A DNA stretch of 64,000 nucleotides from Clostridia bacterium. Lineage in GTDB: Bacteria > Bacillota > Clostridia > Christensenellales > CAG-917. Location of the stretch: positions 1 to 64,000 of the forward strand of contig CAAFLX010000019.1 in the NCBI GenBank assembly GCA_900763875.1, written 5' to 3'. The notes beneath the pieces were generated by a model that was not told the origin of the DNA, did no database searches, and saw nothing but the letters and a program-made list of their open reading frames with translations. Below are positions 45,972 through 55,555 of the stretch, in pieces. How positions within the stretch are numbered: the first letter of the stretch is position 1; each line of letters begins with the position of its first letter. The position numbers and the translations under genes are program-made.

Positions 45972-46126
45972 GATTAAAACCCCCTTTAATCAATTTGATA
46001 ATTTATAAAAACACACAAATGTTAAAAAAATATTAAAGAAAAATTAATTCTGCCGCAAATACAACCATAGTAGGGCGTGTGTGAGGCAAAAATAAAAAGT
46101 ATAATTTGCACAAATACAAAAAATCG

Positions 46127-46155
46127 TTGACAAAATCGTCTAGAAAGATTATTAT
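46127..46155 (+). promoter_or_regulatory. Promoter of the tRNA-Asn gene
   Basis: TTGACA (46127-46132), a 17-bp spacer and TATTAT (46150-46155), about 20 bp before the mature tRNA. Confidence 0.65.
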
Positions 46156-46175
46156 AAACAAGCATTGAACAAAAT

Positions 46176-46251
46176 GCCTGTTTAGCTCAGTCGGTAGAGC
46201 ATTCGGCTGTTAACCGAAGTGTCGGGGGTCCGAGTCCCTCAACAGGCGCCA
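46176..46251 (+). tRNA. tRNA-Asn (GTT)
   Basis: A complete cloverleaf can be folded: acceptor GCCTGTT/AACAGGC, D stem GCTC/GAGC, anticodon stem TTCGG/CCGAA with loop CTGTTAA (anticodon GTT), T stem GGGGG/CCCTC with one wobble, discriminator G and encoded CCA. The T loop reads TCCGAGT, so position 55 is C instead of the near-universal T. A promoter precedes and a terminator follows. Confidence 0.93.
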
Positions 46252-46281
46252 AAAAAAGAACGCAAATAGCGTTCTTTTTTT
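46251..46281 (+). terminator. Terminator of tRNA-Asn
   Basis: AAAAGAACGC (46254-46263) pairs with GCGTTCTTTT (46269-46278), then TTT. Confidence 0.85.
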
Positions 46282-46282
46282 T

Positions 46283-46520
46283 ATGGCGCGTGTTGAGTGT
46301 CCCGATACAAGCGCGCCATTGGGGAATAAAACGAACACCTTGTCAAGAGATGTTCGTTTTATTTTATCGTCTGTTGAGGGACTTGCACCCCTGCCGCACG
46401 GTTGTGCGGCGGCACTGTGGTGCGCCACGACACTTATTCCGAATTGGATGCTTGACCTTGCAAATAAATTTACCGTCTGCGCTACTACACGGTGGTATAT
46501 TTTTCCCAATTAAAGTAAAA
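46283..46520 (-). other. Structured region with a tRNA 3'-end-like segment
   Basis: About 240 bp with no gene but several hairpins: ATGGCGCG/CGCGCCAT (46283-46319), AATAAAACGAACA.../TGTTCGTTTTATT (about 46325-46363), GCCGCAC/GTGCGGC (about 46393-46410) and GTGG/CCAC. On the minus strand a GGGG-TGCAAGT-CCCTC arm followed by AACAG resembles the T arm and acceptor end of the adjacent tRNA-Asn. No full cloverleaf can be formed. It may be a small RNA with terminator on the minus strand, or a decayed tRNA copy. Confidence 0.35.
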
Positions 46521-46631
46521 ACATATAAATTTTACTAACTGTTGAAAAACAATGCGATATATTGCATCGCTCAAAGATATGCTGAAAAATTGAAACGTTA
46601 TTTTTTACGGCGGGTTTTCTTTTTATAGTCG

Positions 46632-46660
46632 TTGAGAAATGTGTGGTTTTGTGGTATATA
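46632..46660 (+). promoter_or_regulatory. Promoter of the alcohol dehydrogenase gene
   Basis: TTGAGA (46632-46637), a 17-bp spacer and TATATA (46655-46660) about 30 bp before ATG. Confidence 0.55.
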
Positions 46661-46690
46661 ATATTAGAACAATATAGAATGAGGCGAAAA

Positions 46691-47725
46691 ATGAAAGCAT
46701 TGACGTATATAGATAAGGGTAGATTTGAGTTGATTGAAAAGGATATGCCGAGCATTTTGGACGGTAAGGACGCAATCGTGCGCGTGACGCTGGGCAGCAT
46801 TTGCACGAGCGATTTGCACATCAAACACGGCTCTGTGCCGAAGGCGGTGCGCGGAATTACGGTCGGACACGAGATGGTGGGCGTGGTCGATGAGGTTGGT
46901 CAAAACGTCAAAAACGTCAAAGTCGGGGACAGGGTTACGGTCAACGTCGAGACTTTTTGCGGCGAGTGCTATTTTTGTAAGCACGGCTACGTCAACAACT
47001 GCACGGACAAAAACGGAGGTTGGGCACTTGGATGTCGCATAGACGGCACACAAGCCGAGTACGTTCGCGTTCCGTATGCAGATCAAGGCTTAAACAAGAT
47101 TCCGAGCAGCGTAACCGACGAGCAAGCATTGTTTGTTGGCGATATATTGGCAACGGGCTTTTGGGCGGCGCGCATATCCGAGATAACGAGCGATGACACG
47201 GTGCTGATTATCGGCGCAGGCCCGACGGGCATATGCACGCTTCTTTGCGCAAAATTGAAAAATCCGAATCGGATTATCGTATGCGAAAAAGACGAAAAGA
47301 GGGCGCGGTTTGTCAAAGAGAATTATCCCGACGTGCTTGTTTGCTCTCCCGATGAGTGCGAAGAGTTTGTCAAAGCGCACGGCGAGCACGGCGGAGCGGA
47401 CGTGGTGATAGAGGTTGCCGGCGCAAAGAATACGTTTGAACTTGCATGGAAATGCGCGCGAGCAAACGCAATCGTCACGGTTGTAGCCCTATACGACGAG
47501 GCGCAAGTTTTGCCTCTGCCCGATATGTACGGCAAGAATCTCACTTTCAAATTCGGCGGTGTGGACGGTTGCGACTGCGCTGAAATTTTGAGCCTAATCG
47601 AGCAAGGCAAGATAGACACAACGCCGCTTATCACGCACAAATTTGCGCTTGCGGACATCGAAAAAGCCTATGAGATATTTGAAAATAGACTTGACAACGT
47701 TGTAAAAATTGCAATCACGCAATAA
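46691..47725 (+). CDS. Zinc-dependent medium-chain alcohol dehydrogenase
   Basis: Zinc alcohol/polyol dehydrogenase (MDR superfamily). The 344-residue protein has catalytic zinc ligands C38 (ICTSDLH), H60 and E61 (GHEMVGVV), a structural-zinc loop with C90, C93, C96 and C104, the Rossmann motif VLIIGAGPTGICTLLCAKL and a VVIEVAGAKNTFELAWKCAR block. The overall pattern is near NADP(H) isopropanol and threonine/sorbitol dehydrogenases; substrate is open. ATG at 46691 is chosen for GAGGCG just upstream; the frame open from 46643 lacks one. The ABC-F gene starts 17 bp downstream, so they are probably cotranscribed. Confidence 0.93.
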   Translation: MKALTYIDKGRFELIEKDMPSILDGKDAIVRVTLGSICTSDLHIKHGSVPKAVRGITVGHEMVGVVDEVGQNVKNVKVGDRVTVNVETFCGECYFCKHGYVNNCTDKNGGWALGCRIDGTQAEYVRVPYADQGLNKIPSSVTDEQALFVGDILATGFWAARISEITSDDTVLIIGAGPTGICTLLCAKLKNPNRIIVCEKDEKRARFVKENYPDVLVCSPDECEEFVKAHGEHGGADVVIEVAGAKNTFELAWKCARANAIVTVVALYDEAQVLPLPDMYGKNLTFKFGGVDGCDCAEILSLIEQGKIDTTPLITHKFALADIEKAYEIFENRLDNVVKIAITQ

Positions 47726-47742
47726 AAAACAAAAGAGAGATT

Positions 47743-49629
47743 ATGCAAATAAACCTTGCGAACATATCTGTTGAATACGACGGCGTGCCGGTGATATATC
47801 GGGCGGATTTTGTCATACACGACAAAGAAAAAATCGCGCTTGTGGGGCGCAACGGGTGCGGAAAAACTACGCTCCTTAAAGTGCTCGCGGGCGAGGTTGA
47901 GTTTCAAAGGGGAGAGGACGACGCTCCCTACGGAGTGTTTGAGAGCGGAAATCCCGTGGTGGGATTTTTGAAACAGACGAGCAACGACGACAAAAGCAAG
48001 ACGATGTACGACGAGATTTTGGACGCGTATGCCGATTTGATTCAAATCGAAAAGGATATGGAAAGCGCGCGTTGTGTTCTTGAAAACGATTCAAGCGAGC
48101 AAAACGTGCGGCGGTATTCGAGGCTGTGCGAGCAATTCGAGCGCGAGGGCGGATACACCTACAAAAAAGAGTATCTCACGGCGGTGAAGAAGTTTGGATT
48201 TTCAAACGAGGATATGCAAAAGCGGCTTGGCGAGTTTTCGGGCGGACAGCGCACCAAGATTGCGCTTTTGAAACTATTGTTGTCAAAACCCGACGTGCTG
48301 CTTTTGGACGAGCCGACCAACCACCTCGATTTGGAGGCGATAGAGTGGCTTGAAAACTATCTTTGCGCCTACAAAAAGTCCTGCGTGATAGTGTCGCACG
48401 ACCGTATGTTTTTGGACAAAATCGTCAACGTCGTATATGAAATCGAGTATGGCGAAACAAAGCGATATCAGGGCAACTACACCTCTTTTATGGCTCAAAA
48501 GCAAATGGCGTACGACAAGGCTCTCAAAGATTCGATGATGCGAAAAAAAGAGATTGACAGACTTTCCGCGCTCGTTGAAAAATTCCGCTATAAGGCAAAC
48601 AAAGCGGCAATGGCGCAGGCAAAACTCAAACAAATCGAGCGCATAGGAGAGGTTGGCACGCCGAGCAGTTTTGATACGGCAACTTTTCAAACCAACTTCC
48701 AACCCGAACGCGAAACGGTTGAAAAAGCGGTGGTTTTAGACAAACTTGTTTTCGGATATGACAAACCGCTCGGAGAGATAAACACCGTTATCAAAAGGGG
48801 AGAGAAAGTCGGTATAATCGGGCAAAACGGTTGCGGAAAATCAACGCTTGTAAAAACGATTATGCACAAGCTCAAACCGCTTGGCGGCAGCGCGACTTTC
48901 GGGCTACACGCAAAGGTCGGATATTTTGACCAAACCTCAACCCAAAGTTTTTCTAAGCTGACGGTGCTCGAAGATTTTCAAAACGAGTTTCCTATGCTCT
49001 CCAACACCGAGGCTCGCAGTGCGCTCGGCGCGTTTATGCTGACGGGCGACGATGTGTTCAAGCACATATGCGATTTGTCGGGCGGTGAAAAAGTGCGTCT
49101 TGCTCTTTGCAAAATTTTGAGGAAAAAACCAAATATTCTCATTCTCGACGAGCCGACAAACCATATGGACATCATCGGCAAAGAAACGCTTGAAAAACTG
49201 CTTTCAAACTATCAAGGCACGGTGATAACGGTTTCGCACGATAGGTATTTCATCAACCGCGTATGCGACAGGCTTATAGTTTTCGGAGATAAAATCGACC
49301 TTTTCGATGGCAAATATTCCGACTATGAATCGAGCAAAAAGGAGGAAGAAACCCCCGTTGCTTTTGCCAAATCCACCGAGCAAAAGAAGAAAGATAAGCC
49401 CGTTTCTCAAAGCAAAGAAGAAGCAAGACGAGCGCACAGAATGAGTTTTTTGGAAGGCAAAATGGACGTGCTCAACAAGCAAATCGCCGCTCTTCAAGAC
49501 GTGTTGAGCAACGATTCGAGCGTTTTCAGCAACTATGCAAAGATTGCCGAAATCGATGCTCAAATTGCCGCTCTTCAAGAAAAACTGTCGCCACTCGAAG
49601 AAGAATGGCTTGAATTATCCGAAAAATAA
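47743..49629 (+). CDS. ABC-F family ATPase (ribosome-associated type)
   Basis: Soluble protein with two ATP-binding cassettes and no membrane domain. The 628-residue product has Walker A GRNGCGKTT (35-43) and GQNGCGKST, signatures FSGGQRTKIAL and LSGGEKVRLAL, Walker B LLLDEPTNHLDLEAIEWL and ILDEPTNHMDI, an interdomain linker of about 75 residues that is Lys/Met-rich, and a C-terminal coiled coil (about 560-628). This fits translation factors of the EttA/Uup/YkpA group. The short linker does not point clearly to an antibiotic-resistance subclass. Confidence 0.95.
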   Translation: MQINLANISVEYDGVPVIYRADFVIHDKEKIALVGRNGCGKTTLLKVLAGEVEFQRGEDDAPYGVFESGNPVVGFLKQTSNDDKSKTMYDEILDAYADLIQIEKDMESARCVLENDSSEQNVRRYSRLCEQFEREGGYTYKKEYLTAVKKFGFSNEDMQKRLGEFSGGQRTKIALLKLLLSKPDVLLLDEPTNHLDLEAIEWLENYLCAYKKSCVIVSHDRMFLDKIVNVVYEIEYGETKRYQGNYTSFMAQKQMAYDKALKDSMMRKKEIDRLSALVEKFRYKANKAAMAQAKLKQIERIGEVGTPSSFDTATFQTNFQPERETVEKAVVLDKLVFGYDKPLGEINTVIKRGEKVGIIGQNGCGKSTLVKTIMHKLKPLGGSATFGLHAKVGYFDQTSTQSFSKLTVLEDFQNEFPMLSNTEARSALGAFMLTGDDVFKHICDLSGGEKVRLALCKILRKKPNILILDEPTNHMDIIGKETLEKLLSNYQGTVITVSHDRYFINRVCDRLIVFGDKIDLFDGKYSDYESSKKEEETPVAFAKSTEQKKKDKPVSQSKEEARRAHRMSFLEGKMDVLNKQIAALQDVLSNDSSVFSNYAKIAEIDAQIAALQEKLSPLEEEWLELSEK

Positions 49630-49733
49630 AATTATCAAAAACGACAGTTTAGCGGTGCAAAAAGCATAGATGAACAAGCTGTTTTGCCAAAAAGACGAAA
49701 AAATCGCAGATGCGAAAACATAAATTGCCAACA

Positions 49734-49764
49734 AAAAAAGAGTGCCGAAAGCACTCTTTTTTGT
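49734..49764. terminator. Bidirectional terminator between ABC-F and the 1330-residue protein gene
   Basis: AAAAAAGAGTGC (49734-49745) pairs perfectly with GCACTCTTTTTT (49751-49762), between convergent genes. Confidence 0.9.
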
Positions 49765-49779
49765 TGAGATAGTTTTGCT

Positions 49780-52700
49780 TTATGCCGAATAGCCGTATGC
49801 TTTTTCAAGGTTGACGACAATGCCTGCGTTTTGTTTGTATTCAAGGCTCTTGAAGAAGTTGGCAAGTGTTATCGGCTCGATTGCGGATTTGACTTTTGCG
49901 TCCACGTCGGCAACGTTTGCATAGGTGAGAAGTTCGCCCATCGTCATATTTGTGAACGCGCCCTCGACGTCGCGGCTGAGGTTGTTGAGAGAGCTGTTTC
50001 TAAACTTGTAGAACAAACTGCCCTCGGTCACGTCCATAAGGTCGCTTATCTTTGCGTCCTTGACAACGCCGTTGATGTTGGCGATTGTCACTTGATTTTT
50101 GGCGAGCATTCGGAGCACTGCCTCGCTCTTTTCGTGCTCGACTTCAACGCGGTTGGTTGCAGAGAGGGGAGCATAGTGTTCGAGTGGAGATTCATATGAT
50201 TCGCCGTTTTTCAAATACACTTCGTTGGCAACGGCAAGATAGCCCACGACGGTTTTGTATCTTTGCACGCTCGTGCCGTGCTCTGCCTCGACGTAAGCAA
50301 CGGGCTTGTTGTTGATGATGACGACATCGCCTGCCGCGTCCTGCACGTAGATGTTTTCACAGTACTGCTTGGAGTAGAGCGGTTCGTCTTTTTGGCGTTT
50401 ATAGGCGTTTGTTCCGTCGTCGGGAGTTGACGCGTCAACGTAGCAAGTTTCGTCAACACGTTCGTACATATCCGCATCGAGGTGGGTGAGTTTTGTCGGG
50501 TCGTAAGGCTCGTATATGCCGTTGACGAGGACGTACAAACCGCTGTCCGAATAGGTTTTTGCCTCGATTGCGCCCACATCGGTGCTTGCAACTCTCTTGT
50601 AGATTTTGTCGGTTGAGAGTGTTGTTGAGGGTGGAGTTAAGCTAACGTGCGGGTTTTGCGCAATGACGTAGGTGCAAAGCGCAAGGTTGTGTACGTATTC
50701 GTTGTGGACTAGGTCATGATAGTACGCGTTGCCGCCAAACAGATCGGTGTCCTTCGGGTCGGTGACTTGAACGTATTTATATGTTGTCGTACCGCTTGGC
50801 GTAAGAGTTGTCACCTTTTCAAAGCGATAGCCACGCTTTATGTATTTTCCTGTTTTGTCGTAGACGAACGTGTAGTCTTGCTCTTTTCCGTCAACCATTT
50901 CTTTGCCCATAGACGGCACGATAAACCTGTCCGATTCAACGACGGCGGCTGTGTCCGTGCGTGTTTTTACGGTTGAGAATTCGTACACGTCGATAAGCTC
51001 TGAAAGGAGCATATCTTTCATCACAATTTCCATTGCGGAGGAGAGGTTGTCCACCTTGACGTAGGCAAGGCGTTTGATGACCGACGAGCTTGTTCCCTCG
51101 CTCGTGACTTTGAAGTTTTGGTATTTTGCATCAACCGTTGTTGAGTCGAAAGCCTCGTTTTGGCGCATATACACGTCATTGTTCACGTCATAATAGAAGT
51201 ATGACGTTGTGGGATTGGCGGTTTCGTCCCTTGCCATAAGGTCGATGTCAACGTCCATAACGTCGCCGAGAGTGAGAGAGGAAAATGCGTTTGAAAATTC
51301 ACCCAAAGACGAGTACGCCAAGCGTTGAAGCACCTTTGACGAGGGCTTATAGCTTGCGTCGGACGGGTCTTCTTTCACACAGTCGAATCGCTCGATGCCG
51401 CTGTGAAGCGCCGTGTTGTAGAGCGTGAAATAGAAGGGGTGGGCAAACTTGCCGCTTGCGGACGGAACATAATTGCCATCGCTATTCTTTTCAAAGCGGT
51501 CGGCGGTGAAGTGCTCGTTGTTGTCGCAATACACATATTTGTCGCTCTCGACCACCTTGACGTATCTGCCGTTGGCGTTTTTGGTGTATTTGTAGAATTG
51601 AATGTCGATTGTTTCGGCAAGGGTGAGGTTGTTTGCAACCGTGCCTAGGTCTTTTACAAGGCACTCGCGCGCCGCAAGCGATTTCATTATTCGCGCGGAA
51701 TCGTCATTGATTTCAATGACTTCGTCCACTTTGAGAGTGTCCACCACCGAGCTTAAATTGTTGAGGGTTGCGTCCTTTTTGGAGAGGGTTTTCATAAGAG
51801 CGTTGTCGCCTGCTTTGATGCGGACAAGCTCGTCGAAATACATATTGTTAAGCTCCGTGCCTATGTTTTTGAGGGTGTAGCCGCGCCTTGCCATTTGTTG
51901 AAGCGCAAGAGCAGTTTCGCCCTCGACAAGGGAGTATCTCGTTGCGCTCGCCCCGTCCGTTTTCTCATCGTAGAGGCGGAATCTTTGGAGTTTTACAAAG
52001 CCGCCGTTTGCGTCGGCAACGTAGTTTTCGCCGTCTTTTGCAAATCTTTCAAAGGGCGTGCCGTCCTCGTTGACGTGGGCAAACTCGTTGAAAGGAACGT
52101 ATACGTCGATTGCAACGTACGCGCCGTCCGTGGCAGGCGTGTATTTGTCATAAACTATGTCAAGCACCTCGCCGATTGTGAGGGTGTCCACGATTGTTGA
52201 CATATCGTTGAGCGTGCAACCGCGCTTTTTGAGTGCTTTGAGAATGGTTGCCGACTCGTCGTTTACGTCGATAAGCTCGTCAATCTTGAGGGTGTTGATT
52301 TTCGTGCCGATTTCGGTGATTTTGCAGTCCTTGAGAGCAATTATTGCTTTGGACGTGCCCGGTTTCGAGGTGTCCACAACGTCGCCGACGGTGAGAGAGT
52401 TGAGCAATTTATCCGCTTTTTGCAGCTCCACAACGCTCATATGCGCCACGATTTGCAGTATGGTTGCCGACGTGCCTCTATGCGTGCGCAACCACGCAGT
52501 TCCGCTTGCGGTTTCGCCCTCTTCTAGGGTGCGGAGCATGCTGTCTTTGGTTATGGGGCTGTCGGTGATATAATATTGCGCGCTTTCTTCGAGCGTGCCG
52601 TCCTCAAGAGTGTATTTGACGGATTGCACGTCCAGCTTGCCGTCCGCCGTCGGAGTGGGAATTGCGCCCCAAACTATATCTTTGACGGGGGTAAACGCTT

Positions 52701-53772
52701 TTTGAACGAGGGTGTAATTTGCCCCGTCAAACGTCGATATACGGTTTGCGTAAGTGACGAGGAACAAGTCGTTGATGTTTTCAGGGACGGTTGTCGGAGT
52801 TTTGTACAAGACGTGGCGGAAGAACGCTTTGCCTGATTCGTCGGCATTGAAAGAGTCGGCATAGCAGGAGTTGTCAACCACGTATTTCACGCTTTCGGAG
52901 CCGTCCTCTGCCTTGACCGTCTTTTTGATATAGCGAAGTTCTTTTTCGTCGAGTTTGTCGGTCGTGCCGTCGCCGTCGGTGTCTTTTGCGCCTGCAATAT
53001 AGGTTTCAACGCCGAGAGCGGGGGAGTAGGATTTGTTTTTTAGCTCGGCAAGAGAAACTTGCTCGTAGGAGTCCGCCTTGACGTACACTTGGTTTTTGCC
53101 TTGCGCGATAAAGGAGTCGGAGTCAACGTCGAGGAGCTTGTCGAGGGTGATTGCGTTCACCACCGAGCCGAACGAGGACAAAGACACGTCTTGCACGGTT
53201 GCGATGAGTTTGTTGTCGCCCGTGCCGATGTCGATGCCGAAGTTGTCCTTGATTTTACGCACGGACAAATCGCCGTTCAACGCACCCATAATGTTGTTGA
53301 TTGCGCCTTGAAAGTTGTTGCCCAGGTTGTCGTTGAGTATGGGCAAACCGAAGGAGGAAAAATCAACGCCGGCAAGACCGCTCACGTCGTTGAGTGTGAA
53401 GGAATTGACAACGATTGACATATCGCCCAGCATCTCTTTTAGGGGAGCGGTGTAGAAGGCTTTGTTTGTGAAGTCTATGCCGCTTATACCCTTAAAAAGC
53501 GCGATGCCGTAGTGGTCGTACAGTTTTTCGAGCGTTAGCGAATCAAGCCCCTGAACGTCGGCGATTATGCTCTTGACTGCGTCAAGAATGGTTTGGTTGT
53601 ACAGCGTGCTGTCGGGAGAGATAATATCCTCTTGCGTGAATTTTTGTTGGAGCTGACCAACCGTCGTGGACGTGCCAAGCACAACCACCACGCCGCCTAT
53701 TGCGAGGACGAAGAGTATGATGCCGATCACCATACCCAGCACAAAAGTTAAAGTTCCGCGAAGTACTCTCAT
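49780..53772 (-). CDS. Large membrane-anchored repeat protein of unknown function
   Basis: 1330 residues: an N-terminal membrane anchor (about 8-34, VLGMVIGIILFVLAIGGVVVVLG) and an outer region made of degenerate repeats. The recurring unit has the form LA-x(4)-TLxNLSxxVDTLTxxEVIDI-xxDS; examples are TLNDMSTIVDTLTIGEVLDI, TLNNLSSVVDTLKVDEVIEI and CLVKDLGTVANNLTLAETIDI (last two residues aside). Between some units lie Tyr/Val/Asp-rich segments such as YYDVNNDVYMRQNE. It has almost no Cys and no sorting motif. I do not recognise a family. GGGAG precedes ATG. It follows the cvpA gene by 53 bp and is likely cotranscribed. Confidence 0.88.
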   Translation of the reverse strand: MRVLRGTLTFVLGMVIGIILFVLAIGGVVVVLGTSTTVGQLQQKFTQEDIISPDSTLYNQTILDAVKSIIADVQGLDSLTLEKLYDHYGIALFKGISGIDFTNKAFYTAPLKEMLGDMSIVVNSFTLNDVSGLAGVDFSSFGLPILNDNLGNNFQGAINNIMGALNGDLSVRKIKDNFGIDIGTGDNKLIATVQDVSLSSFGSVVNAITLDKLLDVDSDSFIAQGKNQVYVKADSYEQVSLAELKNKSYSPALGVETYIAGAKDTDGDGTTDKLDEKELRYIKKTVKAEDGSESVKYVVDNSCYADSFNADESGKAFFRHVLYKTPTTVPENINDLFLVTYANRISTFDGANYTLVQKAFTPVKDIVWGAIPTPTADGKLDVQSVKYTLEDGTLEESAQYYITDSPITKDSMLRTLEEGETASGTAWLRTHRGTSATILQIVAHMSVVELQKADKLLNSLTVGDVVDTSKPGTSKAIIALKDCKITEIGTKINTLKIDELIDVNDESATILKALKKRGCTLNDMSTIVDTLTIGEVLDIVYDKYTPATDGAYVAIDVYVPFNEFAHVNEDGTPFERFAKDGENYVADANGGFVKLQRFRLYDEKTDGASATRYSLVEGETALALQQMARRGYTLKNIGTELNNMYFDELVRIKAGDNALMKTLSKKDATLNNLSSVVDTLKVDEVIEINDDSARIMKSLAARECLVKDLGTVANNLTLAETIDIQFYKYTKNANGRYVKVVESDKYVYCDNNEHFTADRFEKNSDGNYVPSASGKFAHPFYFTLYNTALHSGIERFDCVKEDPSDASYKPSSKVLQRLAYSSLGEFSNAFSSLTLGDVMDVDIDLMARDETANPTTSYFYYDVNNDVYMRQNEAFDSTTVDAKYQNFKVTSEGTSSSVIKRLAYVKVDNLSSAMEIVMKDMLLSELIDVYEFSTVKTRTDTAAVVESDRFIVPSMGKEMVDGKEQDYTFVYDKTGKYIKRGYRFEKVTTLTPSGTTTYKYVQVTDPKDTDLFGGNAYYHDLVHNEYVHNLALCTYVIAQNPHVSLTPPSTTLSTDKIYKRVASTDVGAIEAKTYSDSGLYVLVNGIYEPYDPTKLTHLDADMYERVDETCYVDASTPDDGTNAYKRQKDEPLYSKQYCENIYVQDAAGDVVIINNKPVAYVEAEHGTSVQRYKTVVGYLAVANEVYLKNGESYESPLEHYAPLSATNRVEVEHEKSEAVLRMLAKNQVTIANINGVVKDAKISDLMDVTEGSLFYKFRNSSLNNLSRDVEGAFTNMTMGELLTYANVADVDAKVKSAIEPITLANFFKSLEYKQNAGIVVNLEKAYGYSA

Positions 53773-53825
53773 AAAAAATTACTCCCAAATATCAAACGCA
53801 CCCGCAAAGGCAGGCGCGCGTTTTG

Positions 53826-54611
53826 TCAACCGAAAATTTCGGTGAAAAGTTTTGCAACAGGATTGTTTTGATAAAAATATCCGCAAACCGTCGAGGAGGT
53901 CAACGCCTCGTCCACGGCGGGTATTTTGCCTTTTAGAGTGTTTAGAATTGCAAGCACCAACAGTATGAACACAAACGCAAACGCCGTTGACACTATACCG
54001 CCAAAAACTCTGTCCACAGCAACCAGCCCCTTTGATTCGGACGAGTGCATTTTGCCAAATATCTTGCGCAAAATCCAACATAAAAGGTGCAAAATTATGC
54101 AGTAGACAACAAACATAATCACTGCAACGATGATGTCCGACACAAACGTGCCCGCAACGCCGCCGATTGTCTGTCCGTCATCGGTGATAAACGACTTTGC
54201 AAGCCACACGGCAAACTTGCCTTTCAGCGAGGACGTGATGCCCGTTCCCACGCTGCTTTCAAGGGGCTGTTCTTTTGTGCCTTCTTCGGTTGTCACCGTC
54301 ACCCAGTATGACTTTTCGCCCGTGTTCGGGTCGATGCGCATGTTTATCGGCAAAGCAAACAATTGGTCGCCGCTCTCGAACTTTTGAGTGATGGACGATT
54401 CCATTTTTTGAAAAACGTCGATATTGCGCACCTTGTCGAAAGTCGGGGTTATCAAAAGCAAGGCGGCAAGCATAATGGCAACACTCAAAAAGAAGCCTTT
54501 GAACGATTTTGAAAAGCCTCTGATAAGTCCGAGTATCAAGCCGAGCGCGACGATTGCAAAAAACGCAATATCGGCGTACGGCACGTCTGCCGAAAGCAGT
54601 GAAAGTGGCAT
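53826..54611 (-). CDS. CvpA family membrane protein
   Basis: 261-residue membrane protein of the CvpA (colicin V production) family, with the usual N-terminal pair of segments (FAIVALGLILGLIRGFSKSFKGF), an outer loop, then two C-terminal segments (VAGTFVSDIIVAVIMFVVYCIILHLL and GGIVSTAFAFVFILLVLAIL, in parts). An extra hydrophilic stretch of about 80 residues (75-150) with TGEKSYWVTVTTEEGTKEQP makes it larger than typical 160-200-residue members. ATG at 54611 has GGGAG five bases upstream. It is upstream of, and probably cotranscribed with, the 1330-residue repeat protein gene. Confidence 0.82.
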   Translation of the reverse strand: MPLSLLSADVPYADIAFFAIVALGLILGLIRGFSKSFKGFFLSVAIMLAALLLITPTFDKVRNIDVFQKMESSITQKFESGDQLFALPINMRIDPNTGEKSYWVTVTTEEGTKEQPLESSVGTGITSSLKGKFAVWLAKSFITDDGQTIGGVAGTFVSDIIVAVIMFVVYCIILHLLCWILRKIFGKMHSSESKGLVAVDRVFGGIVSTAFAFVFILLVLAILNTLKGKIPAVDEALTSSTVCGYFYQNNPVAKLFTEIFG

Positions 54612-54831
54612 ACAATCTCCCATCGTGCGCGCAAGAGCGCGCCCGCATTAAGTTGTGATTATAAACATTATAACCAATTAAAAGACATTATGCAATAAAA
54701 AAATAAAACAAAGGAGTAATCGTACACTTGTTTGAGGATAGTCAAAAAGTGGGTGGCAAGGGCTTAAACAAAGGATAAATTTGTTGTCGTCAAACAAGAA
54801 AACTTTTCAAAAGCGGCGCATCCAATCAAAC

Positions 54832-55398
54832 TCAATTTAGGGCAGTTTTCACCATATATGCTATTTCATTTGCCAATTTGTCAACGTAAAGTGGCGATAC
54901 TGTCATAAGCTGCATCAAAGCGTCGCCGTGCTTTTGGGCTACGATGCCCAAAATGCCGACGTCGCCGAAGCGTTCGGTTTTGCCGGTGACACCCGAGGGA
55001 CATACGCCGTCGTCACGCATCACGACTTGTCCGACTTTGTCCTTTGCGCCAAGCGACGCGTCAACGGACACAATGAGCGCGTTACTGTGCGCCGCGCGTA
55101 TAAAAGACATCCAATCACGCATATTTTTGCCGTTTATTTGCGCCTCGCTCGTGCCGTACACAAACGCAGGCACGCAGTATTTTTGCGTGAGCAATGTCCC
55201 CACGAGAGGCCCGAGCGAGTCGCCGGATATGGCGGTTGTGCCAAAGCACACGACAACAACGTCTCTCTCGTCCTTGTTTGTGACGTGGTTGAAAAGGGTT
55301 GCGACAAAGGGCGCAAGTGGGTCGATTTCGGCATTGTTTTTTGCGATTTTTTCAAGGTTTTCTACAAGGTTTTCATTGTATTTTTCGGCACTTTTCAT
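54832..55398 (-). CDS. yyaC: YyaC-type sporulation protein (DUF1256)
   Basis: 188-residue protein of the YyaC family, related to the spore germination protease fold and found only in endospore formers. The conserved block is VVVVCFGTTAISGDSLGPLVG, followed by PAFVYGTSEAQINGKNM, ALIVSVDASLGAKDKVGQVV and VTGKTERFGDVGILG. The start at 55398 begins the family N-terminus; the frame is open upstream to 55536, but that part is unlike the family. The ribosome site is weak (AAAGG at a long distance). It lies between the VanZ and cvpA genes on the same strand. Confidence 0.88.
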   Translation of the reverse strand: MKSAEKYNENLVENLEKIAKNNAEIDPLAPFVATLFNHVTNKDERDVVVVCFGTTAISGDSLGPLVGTLLTQKYCVPAFVYGTSEAQINGKNMRDWMSFIRAAHSNALIVSVDASLGAKDKVGQVVMRDDGVCPSGVTGKTERFGDVGILGIVAQKHGDALMQLMTVSPLYVDKLANEIAYMVKTALN

Positions 55399-55555
55399 AC
55401 AAAAGTTATTGCCTTTTTTTTGCTTTTTCAAACCTGTTGCGATTTCAAATTCAAAACTCGAAAAAAAGAAAAAGCGGCTTTTGCAACAGCGCATAAGCCG
55501 CAATATCGTCCATTTTGCAAGCGAGAGTTTTGTCAAAATATCCTTTTATTGCTTG

